DNA of 64,000 bases from Odontocerum albicorne (GCA_949825065.1 OX463859.1:21841847-21905846), one strand, 5' to 3'. Shown: positions 24,480-35,286, counted from the first letter of the stretch. Notes: generated by a model not told the origin, from the sequence alone. A program made the numbers and translations.

Positions 24480-25440
24480 CTTTAAAAAAAATCTGAATAC
24501 AATCATTGGTACTCTCGTGCAGGAAGAAACACGTTGTTTTATTGTAAGGATGTTTCTTCAAACCAAAAAAAATACTTTATTTAAATGGTTTTGCTTCTTT
24601 ATAGAACTTAGATGATATGGTTCATCATTACGAGTATTTCAAAACATGTCGCAAATTTAAGTAAGGGATGATTTAAAAATAAGAGAAAATATGTTAGTAA
24701 CAGGTTGGCCAAAAATCGGCTTAGGCATCTTAGTCTTCAAGGGTAGAACTAATAACTTAAATTTATTTTTATATTTCCTTTATTAAGTTAACACAAAGTA
24801 TTGACATGTTATTGTGGAGACGCTTGTGAAAAAATATTTAATTTGTTTTTTTATTATATTTTTCATCAGAAATTTTTCGTTTGGTCTGGGAGAGATTATT
24901 AAAATATATTTATATTATTTCTGTGGGCGGATTATATAATATTATAAAATATCTCTTTGATACGTTCTACAGAAATACATTGATCATTTGGCAATTCGAG
25001 GACTTAATTATTACAGATATTCGCGGAATAATCGATTTGCACATCTTTGAGATAAAATCTTTGAATAAATCTGGACACAATTATTGGAGAAAGACCGTTA
25101 TCAACCCACTTATTTTTGATCTGCTTATATTTTGAATGCTTTATAAAGCAAATGTCATAGGACAATCATGTATCGGTTTAGATTTTTTTTCAGAAAGGAG
25201 TTGAATTTTGAGATCGGTTTCATCTTCATGGAATAAATTGGTTATTCCGAATCGATCTTATAGGGTATTATGACAGAATTATCAACTATTGCTGGTTCTA
25301 TCACGTGAATGGACTGGCTCTAAGTGTTTGAGTTATGGGTGGCATGTGCAGCTTTAGAAAATATTTGAAAACAGCCGTTTCAGGAGGTCTTTTATGATTA
25401 TAACACATTAATAATATATTATACGCTATACTCTACCTTG
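24480..25440. other. AT-rich stretch, nothing recognised
   Basis: An 84-residue frame at 24881-25135 starts beside a 'GGLYNIIKYLFDTF' stretch but has no recognisable domain and AT-driven composition. I do not call it a gene. Confidence 0.4.
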
Positions 25441-25441
25441 A

Positions 25442-26378
25442 GTCGAATATATTAATATCCCATATCAAAAGATATACGAATGTTTCTTGTTCTTCCTCTT
25501 CCTGGGTAAGATTGCTACAGTTTTCTTAAAAAATATACTACTCTAAACATATACAGATGCGGAAAAGTACACTATTCATTCTAGGTATAAATTTGTTAAG
25601 TCGAATGTATTAATATCCCATATCAAAAACTATACGAATGTTTTTTGTCGTTCCTCTTCCTTGGTAAGATTTCTACAGTTTTTAAAAAATATATATTTTT
25701 CTAAACATATACAGATGCGGGAAAGCACACTATTCCTTCTAGGTATATATTTGTTAAGTCGAATGTATTAATATCCTATATCAAAAAATATAGGAATGTT
25801 TTTTGTCGTTCCTCTTCCGTGGTAAGATTTCTACTGTTTTCTTAAAAAATATATTTTTCTAAACATATACAGATGCGAGAAAGTACACTCTTCATTCTAG
25901 GTATATATTTGTTAAGTCGAATGTATTAATATCCCATATCAAAAGATATACGAATGTTTCTTGTTCTTTCTCTTCCTTGGTAAGATTTCTACAGTTTTTA
26001 AAAAAAAAATATTTTTCTAAATATATACAGATGCGGGAAAGTACACTATTCATTCTAGGTATATATTAGTTAAGTCGAATGTATTAATATCCTATATCAA
26101 AAGATATACGAATGTTTCTTGTTCTTGTTCTTCCTCTTCCTGGGTAAGATTGCTACAGTTTTCTTAAAAAATGTACTATTCTATACATATACAGATGCGG
26201 AAAAGTACACTATTCATTCTAGGTATAAATTTGTTAAGTCGAATGTATTAATATCCCATTTCAAAAAATATCCGAATACTTTTTGTCGTTCCTCTTAAAA
26301 AATAATTTTTTTTAAACATATACAGATGCGAGTTCATCTGTTCTGTACGTTGTTCATTCTAGGTATATATTTGTTTTA
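25442..26378. repeat. 158-bp minisatellite, 6 units, derived from family E
   Basis: Units begin gtcgaatgtattaatatccc at 25442, 25600, 25758, 25917, 26074 and 26238 (periods 158, 158, 159, 157 and 164; the last is partial and diverged). The inner segment acagttttcttaaaaaatat, ttttctaaacatatacagat and gcggaaaagtacactattc corresponds to the family E core at 7255-7310 and 39375-39440. Confidence 0.93.
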
Positions 26379-26379
26379 T

Positions 26380-27780
26380 TTAGTCTTTGAGAACACGTCA
26401 CATGAATTGTCTTAATCTCAAGATTCGTTTTTTGATTCTACCCAGATCACTTGACTCGAACATTTATCTCTAATTAGGTCATTACTTACCTATACTTTGT
26501 ATTACGAAATATTCTACCTCATTCATTTCACTTACATTAGTCTATGTATACTTATACATCACTGTGTACTTTTAATCAGATCATAAATAATCAAAATTGA
26601 TAAAAAAAAGTCCAAAAACTGACATTGTTAGAAGTAAGATAAACTTTCCTCGTTACTTTTAATTTGTCTTCATCCCTTAGACATTAAAGAAAAAGAAAAA
26701 CCCCATTTCGGTAAGAAATTCGTGTATTTTAATAAAACGAAGTATTTGATATGAAATAATTATTAATGTAGAATTATGCAAGATTCGGAATAAAAAATAC
26801 ATTCAAAATTTATTCAAGACAAAACGTATTCAATCATTTATGTGTGGTATTTGGTTATGAATATAATCGTTTATGTAATGTTATTTTAAAAATAAAAATA
26901 TTTTTACATTATTAATTAATCTTTCTAACATCCACGATACAACGTTTAGAATTTTTATCATTTCAATGGAAAGGTGACACATAAATTTCAAAAAAATAAA
27001 TAAATATGAGTATCGTCATGCTCCAGAACTATCTATATTTGAATGTACGGGTTCACAACTAAGCTGATTTCTTACGTATTTATCGGAAAATGGTTAGTTT
27101 AATATATAATCAGTAATATAATAAATACCTAACGGTGACCTAAAAACTCCATAAAAAGTTATTAAATAATATTTGAATCAAACAATAAGAAACTAAATTT
27201 CTTTTTACTTTAGCATTAATACATTCTCTTGACCATTAAACGTAGCGTGTTGGAAGGAGTTTTTTTAAGTTTGTAGCTGTCTGTTTCCATCCTTATTTTT
27301 TTGTGTTCAAGATTTTGTTTAATTATCGCCCTTTTTTGCTTGAATTTATATTTTTCCCCATTGATTTATTATTTATATTTTGGCATCTTGAAATATCGGG
27401 TGTTGTCTGGATGATAATTATTTTTTGTTGTGTTTGTTGTGTACACACGTTGATTTTATTTGTGCGCATCTTTTTTCCCCTTTCACATTGAAGTAAAGAA
27501 TAATGCTCGGTTTGGTGCAGTGCGAGCCGTTCTCCTTTAGATACCCACGTATTGTGTTAGTTACTAATGTGTTTTGATTTTTTCGCTACAATTCTTTCTT
27601 TGCATTTTTTATAATTGTAAATGTTTTAAATATTTTTTTATGTTTTTTGTTATTTATGAAGCACTCATAACTATTTTTTGCTAAGATTATTATTACGAGA
27701 TGTATTATACTGTTTATTTATAAGTAAATAAATAAATAAAATAAGATAAAAATTTATGATATTTTACTTTATTCCATTTC
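26380..27780. other. Region upstream of the first visible NPFR exon
   Basis: AT-rich with no recognisable exon, promoter or repeat copy. (AAAT)n occurs at 27725-27740, just before the branch/polypyrimidine part of the acceptor at 27781. If the receptor's 5'UTR exon is nearby I cannot see it. Confidence 0.45.
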
Positions 27781-27782
27781 AG

Positions 27783-28040
27783 ATGAAAATCCCAATTCAG
27801 CACCCAGGTGCTTTCGAAAAGCTGGACTTCAACTTCGACGATATCCCCACAAACCTATCGGGACTAAACAAGATCAACTTCAGTTGGATTCTCAATGCAT
27901 CGAGAGATGTGGAGCCATCGCTTATCGAGATGTTTACAGCGAACAGGAGTCTAAATGGGCCAGCTTTCTGGGTCCTCATCTTCATGTACTCTGTTCTGAT
28001 AGTCTTTGGAGCTACTGGCAACAGCTTGGTGGTTCTTGCA
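27783..28040 (+). CDS. NPFR: Neuropeptide F / NPY-type receptor, exon with N-terminus and TM1 (partial gene)
   Basis: This exon encodes 86 residues of a class A GPCR: the extracellular N-terminus and the first membrane segment. Residues 1-60 carry four N-glycosylation sequons (N24-L-S, N32-F-S, N38-A-S, N54-R-S). Residues 61-86 form a hydrophobic TM1 with the G-N pair at 79-80 (the conserved TM1 asparagine). A pyrimidine-rich acceptor ends in AG at 27781-27782, directly before the ATG, and a GTAAGT donor starts at 28041. The exon therefore ends in phase 0. An in-frame ATG at 27756 would add nine residues if no splice occurs there; I prefer 27783 because of the acceptor, which implies an upstream 5'UTR exon outside the window or unrecognised. 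Arthropod NPF receptors act at the plasma membrane through G proteins in feeding and reward circuits. The subtype call rests mainly on the next exon, at 48373. Confidence 0.82.
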
Positions 28041-28589
28041 GTAAGTGTTTATTAATAAAATAGATACATTGAAAGTTATTAAAGGATTCAGCTCTGACTT
28101 TGTGAAACTCCATTTTAGAAATTTTATGAAATTGCATTATTATGAATTTAGTTATTCCACTTATTAATTTGATCATGGTGATACGTGTTTCTTTCGTCTA
28201 TCTAGAGAATCTTTTCAGGTGGAAAAGTTTCACTTTGTTAACATTTTACATACGTCACAAAAATTATACAAAATATTTATTAATAAAAATTATAGATACG
28301 TTAAGATATAAGCAAAAATAAAACGGTTATATACACGTATAATCGATAAATGCAAAAAAGCACTCATTATATTTTTCCGTTAGATGTATAAATCATACCC
28401 ATTTTCGATGAAACACGACACCAACTGGACATTGTTTTCGTAATAACCTAAGATTATTCCACCTGAAGAGAAAGAAACACGTGTCGCGAGAATTAGTGTT
28501 ATAATGTTCGTCGTTGCTGGGTCTTGTAGTTAAGAATTCCTTCGCCATTCCAACGTCAATATATTTGTTAAGTCAATTCAGTTGGAAAT

Positions 28590-29210
28590 TAAAGTTGTTC
28601 CGTTGAGTTTTAGTTTCTTTTTTCTTTTTTTCTCCTCTAAGCGTGTAATCTGTTGCACATCAGTAAACTCACTGGCCACACCGGTGAACTGGATTCGATG
28701 GTACACCTGAAGTGAAACGATCGGAGCACAGCGGCATGTTTTCCCTCCTGTTTTTTAAATGATAAATATGATCGAAGTCATAGATACACGCCCACCTATA
28801 GGAGGGCAAGGCTCGGCCTTGAGAATGATAAATATGATCGAAGTCATAGATACACGCCCACCTATAGGAGGGCAAGGCTCGGCCTTGAGAATGATAAATA
28901 TGATCGAAGTCATAGATACACGCCCACCTATAGAAAGGCAAGGCTCGGCCTTGAGAATGATAAATATGATCGAAGTCATAGATACACGCCCACCTATAGG
29001 AGGGCAAGGCTCGGCCTTGAGAATGATAAATATGATCGAAGTCATAGATACATGCCCACCTATAGGAGGGCAAGGCTTGGCCTTGAGAATGATAAATATG
29101 ATCGAAGTCATAGATACACGGCCACCTATAGAAGGGCAAGGCTTGGCCTTGAGAATGCCAGATGTTATTCGACCCACGCCCTTGTATATGTAATCAACAA
29201 CACAAAAAAA
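28590..29210. repeat. Family E-related copy containing the 66-bp array
   Basis: The flank 28630-28740 (ggtgaactggattcgatggt, cacctgaagtgaaacgatcg, gagcacagcgg) corresponds to 31022-31078 (agtgtactggatccgatggc, ccctgaagtgacacggctgg, agcacactgg). The array begins where the other copy continues with tttgaccgaaatcacaggta. Confidence 0.7.
28759..29154. repeat. 66-bp minisatellite, 6 units, open in several frames
   Basis: Units start with atgataaatatgatcgaagt at 28759, 28825, 28891, 28957, 29023 and 29089. Because 66 is a multiple of three and the unit lacks stops in several frames, one + strand and two minus strand frames stay open for 144-160 residues. The translation (for example MINMIEVIDTRPPIGGQGSA) is a by-product of the array. 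The few differences are single substitutions, so amplification was recent. Confidence 0.95.
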
Positions 29211-29439
29211 ATTATAGTGAATAATTAGTTGATACAATTATAAACAAAATAAATACGAATAAGTACAAACATTGTTTAATTAATTAATAATATTATTAAA
29301 AAATAAAGCCGTCATTCCAGCAGATGTCCAAACCATAAAATTAATACACACAAATACTACCCACAGAAGTAGATAAAAATAATTCAAAACTATACACATC
29401 GTTTCATGCAAATATATCAAATTTAATTTAGGTGGCATA

Positions 29440-29505
29440 TACCTTGGTTATCGTGTTTGTTTAGCACTTACATGTCCCGAGTTCGATTTCCAGCACTTTG
29501 TGAAC
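29440..29505 (+). repeat. Possible tRNA-like SINE head
   Basis: ccttggttatcgtgtttgtt and cccgagttcgatttccagc have A- and B-box-like spacing, but no cloverleaf can be built with confidence. Confidence 0.3.
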
Positions 29506-29509
29506 TTAT

Positions 29510-29785
29510 TTTATTTGCTAGGCTTTTCTTTTTGGTGAAATTTTGTGTTATTTGTTGTGATTCGAAACAACCTTGAATAAAGTTTTTTAGAAGTGCCTTT
29601 GGAATTACCGGTGAAGCGAAATAGCGCCATATAAATTCATAAGTTTTTTTTGTTTATTTGTTAAATTTAAAAAAAAAAATTTAAAAATTCACAAAAAAAA
29701 AATCGGTAGGTAATAATATGTCAAATGTAGCCAAGAAAGCAAAAAATAAGCCAATCATATAAATGAGACAAATCATAACTAAAAA
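29510..29785. other. No gene recognised
   Basis: AT-rich with long A runs (29667-29701). Confidence 0.4.
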
Positions 29786-29789
29786 AATA

Positions 29790-30190
29790 TGGGTGTTTAT
29801 ATACATTAAGAGATGATTGAGGAAACATCACACATCTTAGTATAGGCTTGAATAAATACTTTTTCCCAAGATGGTTATACCATATATCAGTTGTGTGATA
29901 ATATATATTGTGTCCCTCGTTATGTGATCGAAATACTGCAACTTCCGAATCATCAGTTTTGAGCATTTCTCAGTCTTTATAAAAACGAGAAAGCACGTCC
30001 ACATTTCTAACACGATCTGTACAGGAAATCTTGAGGATATGTCTAAGGATCCACATCTCAGAGCCTCAATCCTGTATTATGTGTTTTGGTTCAGTGTCCA
30101 CGCCTTCATCCCCTAGAGGAGAATTTACAAAATTTTCTAGCACACTATTCGCATTCTCAATTCGCTATTACATTTAGCGATAGCAGTATT
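29790..30190 (-). mobile_element. LINE C-terminal remnant (RTE-like, distinct from families A and B)
   Basis: On the minus strand, broken frames read LLxGMKAWTLNQNT, EALRCGSLDILKISCTDRVR then NVDVLSRF and, after a shift, EMLKTDDSEVAVFRSHNEGH. These match the blocks 'LLYG.E.WTL', 'RILKI.WTD.V.N..VL.R' and 'L...LQYFGH..R' of arthropod RTE-like elements. Many stops. Confidence 0.65.
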
Positions 30191-30295
30191 AAAATACGTT
30201 TTATGGATTAATTTCTTTTCGCATATATACTCGTATATGAGTACCAACACGTTAATTGCAATAAATTTAAAAAAAAGTACAAACACGTTACTTTT

Positions 30296-30735
30296 GTGGC
30301 GACTATATGCGTTATAAACATACGCTACGCTAGGAGGGGAGCACTGTGGCGACTATATGCGCGGTCACTGAACCCACGAGACGACCTTTGCCCACCTTAA
30401 CAATGCGAGACAAACAATGCCAAAGTCCACGCGGTCGGTCATTCAACTCACTACCAGTGAAGACCGCATTCCATGAGGAAAGGAGAGAGCAACACATCTT
30501 TCGCGCTGTCTCTCAAAACAAAAGGATACCTACGCATCGACAATAAACATGTAAGCGTAAAAGACGAGACACTGATATATCTCGTGCGCATTCCCGCACA
30601 CGTTCAAAACATTATAAATACCGACGTTTGTCAATAAAATTCCTCTTTGCATATTCTGATTTCGACAAGTTTTTATTTATCAACAATCATCCTCATCATC
30701 TCTCCTTTAAAGAACAACTGTTCCTAAACTTACAA
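30296..30735 (+). mobile_element. Possible solo LTR
   Basis: A GC-richer block starts tgtggcgactatatgcg and ends aacttaca (TG...CA). It contains a TATA-like attataaatac at about 30612 followed by an aataaaa signal at about 30635, an LTR-like order. The first 17 bases recur at 30347, so the start is ambiguous. No target duplication or internal region was found, so this stays tentative. Confidence 0.4.
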
Positions 30736-30944
30736 TAAATACAAACACGTTAATTACAATAACATTCAAACAACTAAAAAAGGCGTTAAAAAATCCAAAA
30801 TACTCGTACATACAATAATAATGCTTAAGATTATTTAATTTATCCAAATCACATTGAATTGAATTGTACATCGTCATTATTGCTTGGCCTCGTAATCCAC
30901 GACCCCTTCGTTAATCCAACGTCTAATCAGTTGAAAAGCGAAGC

Positions 30945-31290
30945 TCTGCCATAGAGTTTTCGTCTCTGTTTTTTCTCCTCTCTAAGTGAGTGAGCCGTTG
31001 TACACTTGCAAACTCACCGACCAAACCAGTGTACTGGATCCGATGGCATCCCTGAAGTGACACGGCTGGAGCACACTGGTATATTTTTTTCTTCCTTCTT
31101 TGAAATAATATATTTGACCGAAATCACAGGTATTCTTGTATCCCGGAATGCTAGACGGAAAAATACTTGTGTTATTCGAAAGGAGCAGCAAAGCATGGGG
31201 TACAAATCGGCGACGTTCATGCATCTCGGTCATCCTACATGTCGTTGAATTTTTATTAAAACAAAAAAAAACTAATCGCATTCATGTACG
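30945..31290. repeat. Family E-related copy, unamplified
   Basis: Counterpart of 28590-29210: same flank, then a single version of the segment that is repeated six times there (tttgaccgaaatcacaggta, then tcttgtatcccggaatgcta). A short minus-strand peptide stretch (CSSRVTSGMPSDPVH) resembles CSDRFTSGVPSNPVH in the other copy, which may hint at old coding content. Confidence 0.6.
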
Positions 31291-31412
31291 AATGACGTGG
31301 TTTGATTTGAGATTCGATTACCAGTAAAATGTTTGATTTTCGAGACATACCATATATATTTCAAATGTCAAATTATTTAGAGGTTTACTGAGACAAATAC
31401 ATAATCCTTATT

Positions 31413-31470
31413 TGAATGGTTGAAGTAAAATAGGCACTAAGTACCAAAAAAAACAAAAAAAACTAAGTAC
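31413..31470 (+). repeat. Left arm of a 57-58-bp outer inverted repeat around the mariner
   Basis: The arm reads tgaatggttgaagtaaaata... and its reverse complement occurs at 32433-32489. The outer 31 bases match perfectly. The inner part is an A-rich run ending actaagtac that differs by a few bases. About 40 bp separate this arm from the mariner end, whereas the right arm abuts the mariner directly. Confidence 0.85.
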
Positions 31471-31510
31471 GCAATTTCATTATATTTGACATATAGAACG
31501 AAACTGCATA

Positions 31511-32433
31511 CTACCTTGATCAAAAAGTTTATGGACTTTATTCATAAAATCGAAAATACAAGTTTATTCATCAAAATCGATATGGTCCCCTTCAAAGTAC
31601 TCCCAATCGACTGCAACGCACTTACGCCAGCGCTTGATCCAATCCTCGAAACACCGCTGGTACTCAATTTTCGGTATGTCCATCAGAGCCGTCTTCGATT
31701 ATTTTATGACATCCTCTCGGGTGCTGAAACGCGTTCCGGGAAGCGGTTTTTTAAGTCGGTTGAACAATAAAAAGTCGCAGGGAGCCAGATCCGGTGAATT
31801 TGAAGGCTGCTGAATAGTAATCGGGTTGTTTTTGGTCAAAAGCTCATGGAAATCATGTCTTTCGCGATTTCATCGCGGTCCTTTTTTTTTAATGAAATTG
31901 AGGTCTTTCGGCACCAGTTTTGCAGCGACACGTCTGAGTCCCAAATCACTAACCAAAATGTCTTGAGCGGATCCATAAGCGATGTTCAAGTTCTCTGCCA
32001 GCTCTCTAATGGTCAATTTGCGGTTTTCGGCCAATATTTCTTTGATTTGATCGATATTTTCATCGGTTTTCGACTGCCACTGCGTTCGTCATCCTCGACC
32101 AACTCACGACCACTTCTGAAGCGTTCGTGCCACCGAAAAACACTTTTCCAACATTTCCAAGGTCTGCGGACCGTTAAATCCGTTTTTCACACAAAATTTA
32201 ATGCAAACTCGTTGATGCACAGTTGATGTCATTTTCAAACTTGTAAAAAATCGAAAACACGCAAGAAGGTAGATGTACTCAGTACAGCGCAACTTTTACA
32301 AATGTCAAGCTATAACGCTGAAATTTGAAGGAAAGTGTCAATGATAGATGTAGTAACCTATCAAAAAGAATTCCAATCGGGTGACTGACAGCGCCACACG
32401 GTGGCCGGTCCTAAAACTTTTTGATCAAGGTAG
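31511..32433 (-). mobile_element. Mariner element, internally deleted, inside a larger inverted repeat
   Basis: Both ends read ctaccttgatcaaaaagttt inward (31511 on the + strand, 32433 on the - strand) and TA lies outside each. The length is 923 bp against about 1.3 kb for a complete element. The transposase runs on the minus strand. The element is enclosed by a second, longer inverted repeat (separate entry). Confidence 0.9.
31570..32233 (-). pseudogene. Mariner transposase relic (HTH region plus C-terminus, centre deleted)
   Basis: From about 32233 the minus strand encodes a typical mariner N-terminus (TVHQRVCIKFCVKNGFNG, then TLEMLEKCFS), that is the first helix-turn-helix that binds the TIR. 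Further on, after frame changes, the linker region leads near 31790 to SPDLAPCDFLLF, the block holding the third catalytic aspartate, and then to the C-terminal tail with RCFEDWIKRWRKCV. The segment with the first two catalytic residues (VTGDE and HDNA blocks) is missing. The protein would be inactive. Confidence 0.82.
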
Positions 32434-32489
32434 TACTTAGTTTTTTTTGTTTTTTTTTTACTTAGTGCCTATTTTACTTCAACCATTCA
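32433..32489 (-). repeat. Right arm of the outer inverted repeat around the mariner
   Basis: Reverse complement of 31413-31470; it starts gtacttagttttttttg and ends ttttacttcaaccattca. It begins at the last base of the mariner, so transposon end and arm share the TA. Confidence 0.85.
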
Positions 32490-32629
32490 TTTGTTTGGTA
32501 CACAGAGGGTAGTAATAATTGGTTTGCGGGACATGTTTCGATAATAAGGGGGCGTAAATGTCATTAGTTTTTTGGAAAGACAATATTTTTAACGTTATCA
32601 TTATAAAGTGATTAGGATTAAATGTGAAC

Positions 32630-32960
32630 TTAAAGATGATGTATTAAGTGAAATGAAGAAGAACTCGAAGATACGGTTTGAGCATGTCGAACAAATTAAC
32701 GAAGAAGGAATTAATAATTCAAATGGAAGTCCTGAACGACGAAGACCAAAACAAGTTGGTGTATTAAATTAATAATATTTTAAAAGGAGGTATAAAAGGT
32801 CATAGAAATCATAAGCGTTGTATGAGAAGGTGTTTAGATGTATTATAGAAGAGGCAAAATATGTGTATCATATTAGAAAAGTTTGACATTCACTCTTTCC
32901 CGTTTGCCCTGAAAGGGAAACTGTGTGATAGTATGTATCATATGTCTTATTTTGTTTTTT
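32630..32960 (+). mobile_element. LINE family B tail
   Basis: Broken frames contain KKNSKIRFEHVEQINEEGIN, then NSNGSPERRRPKQVGV and ILKGGIKGHRNHKRCMRRCL followed by DVL. The order matches 'WFGHVERM..ER.T', 'RGRPR..W', 'IL...V...KNR..CM...MDV' of the family. It ends gatagtatgtatcatatg. Confidence 0.65.
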
Positions 32961-32964
32961 GTTA

Positions 32965-33405
32965 TGTATAGCAGAGTAGTGCAAAATTGATCATTAAAAC
33001 TTGCCTTACTGTGCTAAAAAAATCCACCAACCACGGTGCTGGACGCTAAGCGTCCAGTAAAAAATGTATATTTTAAATTAAAATTTTGCAAAATCTGCTA
33101 GGTTATTTTTTGTAATAAGCTATAAAAATCCTTTTATTGTGTATTAAAACGTCGAATAATCAAATAAAATATAAGTGCTGGTCACTCGCATCCATAACAG
33201 GGAGGCAAGTGTTAATAAGCTCACATCACAAACAAGATTATCCAATAAACCCCCTTGGTTTATTTTGTGGAGATATTTTGTAAATATAAACAGGTTATGT
33301 GTACAGAAACAGTTTAAATGCAACATTTGTCAAAACATTGAAAATCTACCGGCCAAAATGTTTAAAATATCAGCGGACTTGCTTTATAAAGCTACATAAT
33401 ACACA
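32965..33405. other. No gene recognised
   Basis: AT-rich. An inverted word pair gctggacgctaagcgtccag at 33042-33061 forms a short hairpin. Confidence 0.4.
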
Positions 33406-33409
33406 TATG

Positions 33410-33602
33410 TTCTTTTTTTTTAACCTGGCGAGTTTATTGCCATGTGACAATCTCTTCCAACCAACCAGAAAGATGTTTTATAGGTCCTAACTGTTAACCA
33501 GACTGGAATCCTATTTAAAAAAAATCTTAATTCCAACGGGGATCGAACCCGCAACCTCCAGATCGGCAACCAAGTGTCTTACCACCAGACCACGGAGCTC
33601 GT
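33410..33602 (-). repeat. tRNA-derived SINE, best-preserved copy
   Basis: On the minus strand the head runs gagctccgtggtctggtggt (A box), then ggaggttgcgggttcgatcc (B box), over about 70 bp. The body follows (aggattccagtctggttaac, ctttctggttggttggaaga, gattgtcacatggcaataaa). Pol III transcription from the A/B boxes is the expected mode. This copy defines the family used for the other SINE entries. Confidence 0.85.
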
Positions 33603-33604
33603 CT

Positions 33605-35120
33605 AGCACTAACATAACTCTGGTTTAAATATTTTATTTATGTGTTTGGTTTATATATTTTTTAGTCTTCACTTTTTCTCTTAAATGATTTCATTTGTTT
33701 TGTCGTGTCACGGTTTTCTTGGCCTTCCCACACATCTTATACATTTTGTAATGCTAAAAAAGTTACATATTCATATTTTTTTAAACAACTAACCACCTGA
33801 ATGCTACTGTCTGCGTCCTAAGCCCTATTGCATATGTATCTACCCTATTGCATCTGTAATTTGCATATCTTAAGATTGTTAGTAAAAAGCCATTGTGAAC
33901 AACCCATTTTGCTTTCCCAAATCGTACATCTCGTAGAACCGACTGATCACCCCGAGTTTCAATATCTAATATTTTGAGAAATTCGTAGTCTAATTCGTAA
34001 CTCACTTTATATTTACTTTGGGTTAGACTCTTAATGCTACCCAACAATACAACTAAAAAAATACCTCGGTCAGTTTTAAGATTTCTCTAGTAACAAGATA
34101 CATGCTAGATATACGAGTATATACTCGTATGTCAGTGTGATTGCCTCTTCACACGCAGTAGTATTTTCAACTCGTCATGTTATGAACTGATGAATGGACG
34201 ATTTAGCCAAATTCTGGTTTGTTTCACGTACCTGTAGGAATTTGGCGAAATCATATTGTATTTGGTTAAATTGTTTTTAAATATTCCCGGCTTTGGGACA
34301 CGAGATTGACCTTGCCATTCAAAACAAACAAAAAATACCCATCACCAAACCCCATCAAAAAATAAACTAAAGGCGAGCAGCTGAAACATTCGGAGAGAGG
34401 GGTGGGGGGGTGGAAAAAAATTGTGGTTTCCACGTACTTAGCAGCTTAAGTAGAAGTATTATACATTTTACTATCGTGGCAACGACACTTAATCGTTTCC
34501 GCCCGGAAACCTTCCACATGGACAGTTCAGGGCGCTCCATGATACGGTCTTATCGGTATCGTGCACTGCAGCAAGTGTTGCGTCAACTTCTCCTCACTGT
34601 AGGTACAAAAAGTAGATCCATCACGCAAATTTTCAATTTTGAAATTTCCTGTTTCTCTCAATTCCCGTTCGGAGCCTTATAAAAGATTTCCAGGTCCTCC
34701 AGAGCAGTTCGGAGCTATGTGTATCGCATTGATAGACAAAATCCACTAGCTGGGATCCGATGAGAATGATATAATGTACATGCTAGCGTATGTGTGTTCT
34801 CTCATTCTTAGACAATTTGAATAAAGCAACATAAATTTAATAAGAATTAAGGCAGTTCTTAGTAACTAGACGGGAATTGGTTTATTAGTAACGATATGTT
34901 AAGGATCTCACTACGTTTTTATATTTCAATTAAAAAAATAATTTATTAAAACGAACATTTACGCACTCTGAGTTTGTAACCCCTGTCCAAACATGAAGCT
35001 TACGGCAGATTTAAAAATCCGATAGTCGTAATGATGAAAACTTGCGAGAGCTGAATAATATAAAATATTGTACCTTTAGTTTATATCAGCTTGTTACCAG
35101 TTTTCAGTTTAATCCAGGTA
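33605..35120. other. Unassigned; GC-richer part at 34380-34700
   Basis: 33605-34380 is AT-rich with no gene. 34480-34690 is GC-richer; the minus strand has an open stretch containing GSERELRETGNFKIENLRDG and TYSEEKLTQHLLQC, which looks protein-like but which I do not recognise. It may be a transposon relic. Confidence 0.35.
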
Positions 35121-35123
35121 GAA

Positions 35124-35210
35124 ATGTATCGATACGCTGTGTTTAATATTTCAACATTGCATAGAGCAAATATTGGCGGAGTGATCGAAAAATATCAGGA
35201 GTTACTGTAA
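35124..35210 (+). other. Short reading frame upstream of the 136-residue frame
   Basis: ATG at about 35124 opens 28 codons (MYRYAVFNISTLHRANIGGV ... YQELL) ending in TAA. It is too short to call, but it lies on the same strand as the frame at 35287 and could be an upstream ORF or another piece of the same former coding block. Confidence 0.2.
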
Positions 35211-35286
35211 GGAATTTTTTATGTATTACAACTATACGAGAGTATCGAGTTTTCAATGTTGCATGGTTTAATACTATTTTTGTCGG

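Noticed and set aside
28669..29237. Long overlapping reading frames of 144-160 residues as a repeat protein gene
   Set aside because: They arise because a stop-free 66-bp unit is repeated six times. Three frames on two strands are open equally, and a single-copy version at 31100 has no such gene.
30346..30546. 66-residue frame within the GC-richer block
   Set aside because: It lies inside the LTR-like segment and shows no domain; LTRs often contain chance frames.
31846..32226. 126-residue + strand frame
   Set aside because: It is the antisense shadow of the mariner transposase relic encoded on the minus strand.
33533..33602. True tRNA gene on the minus strand
   Set aside because: A and B boxes are present, but the sequence continues into a conserved SINE body found many times in the window, and I could not build a convincing acceptor stem.
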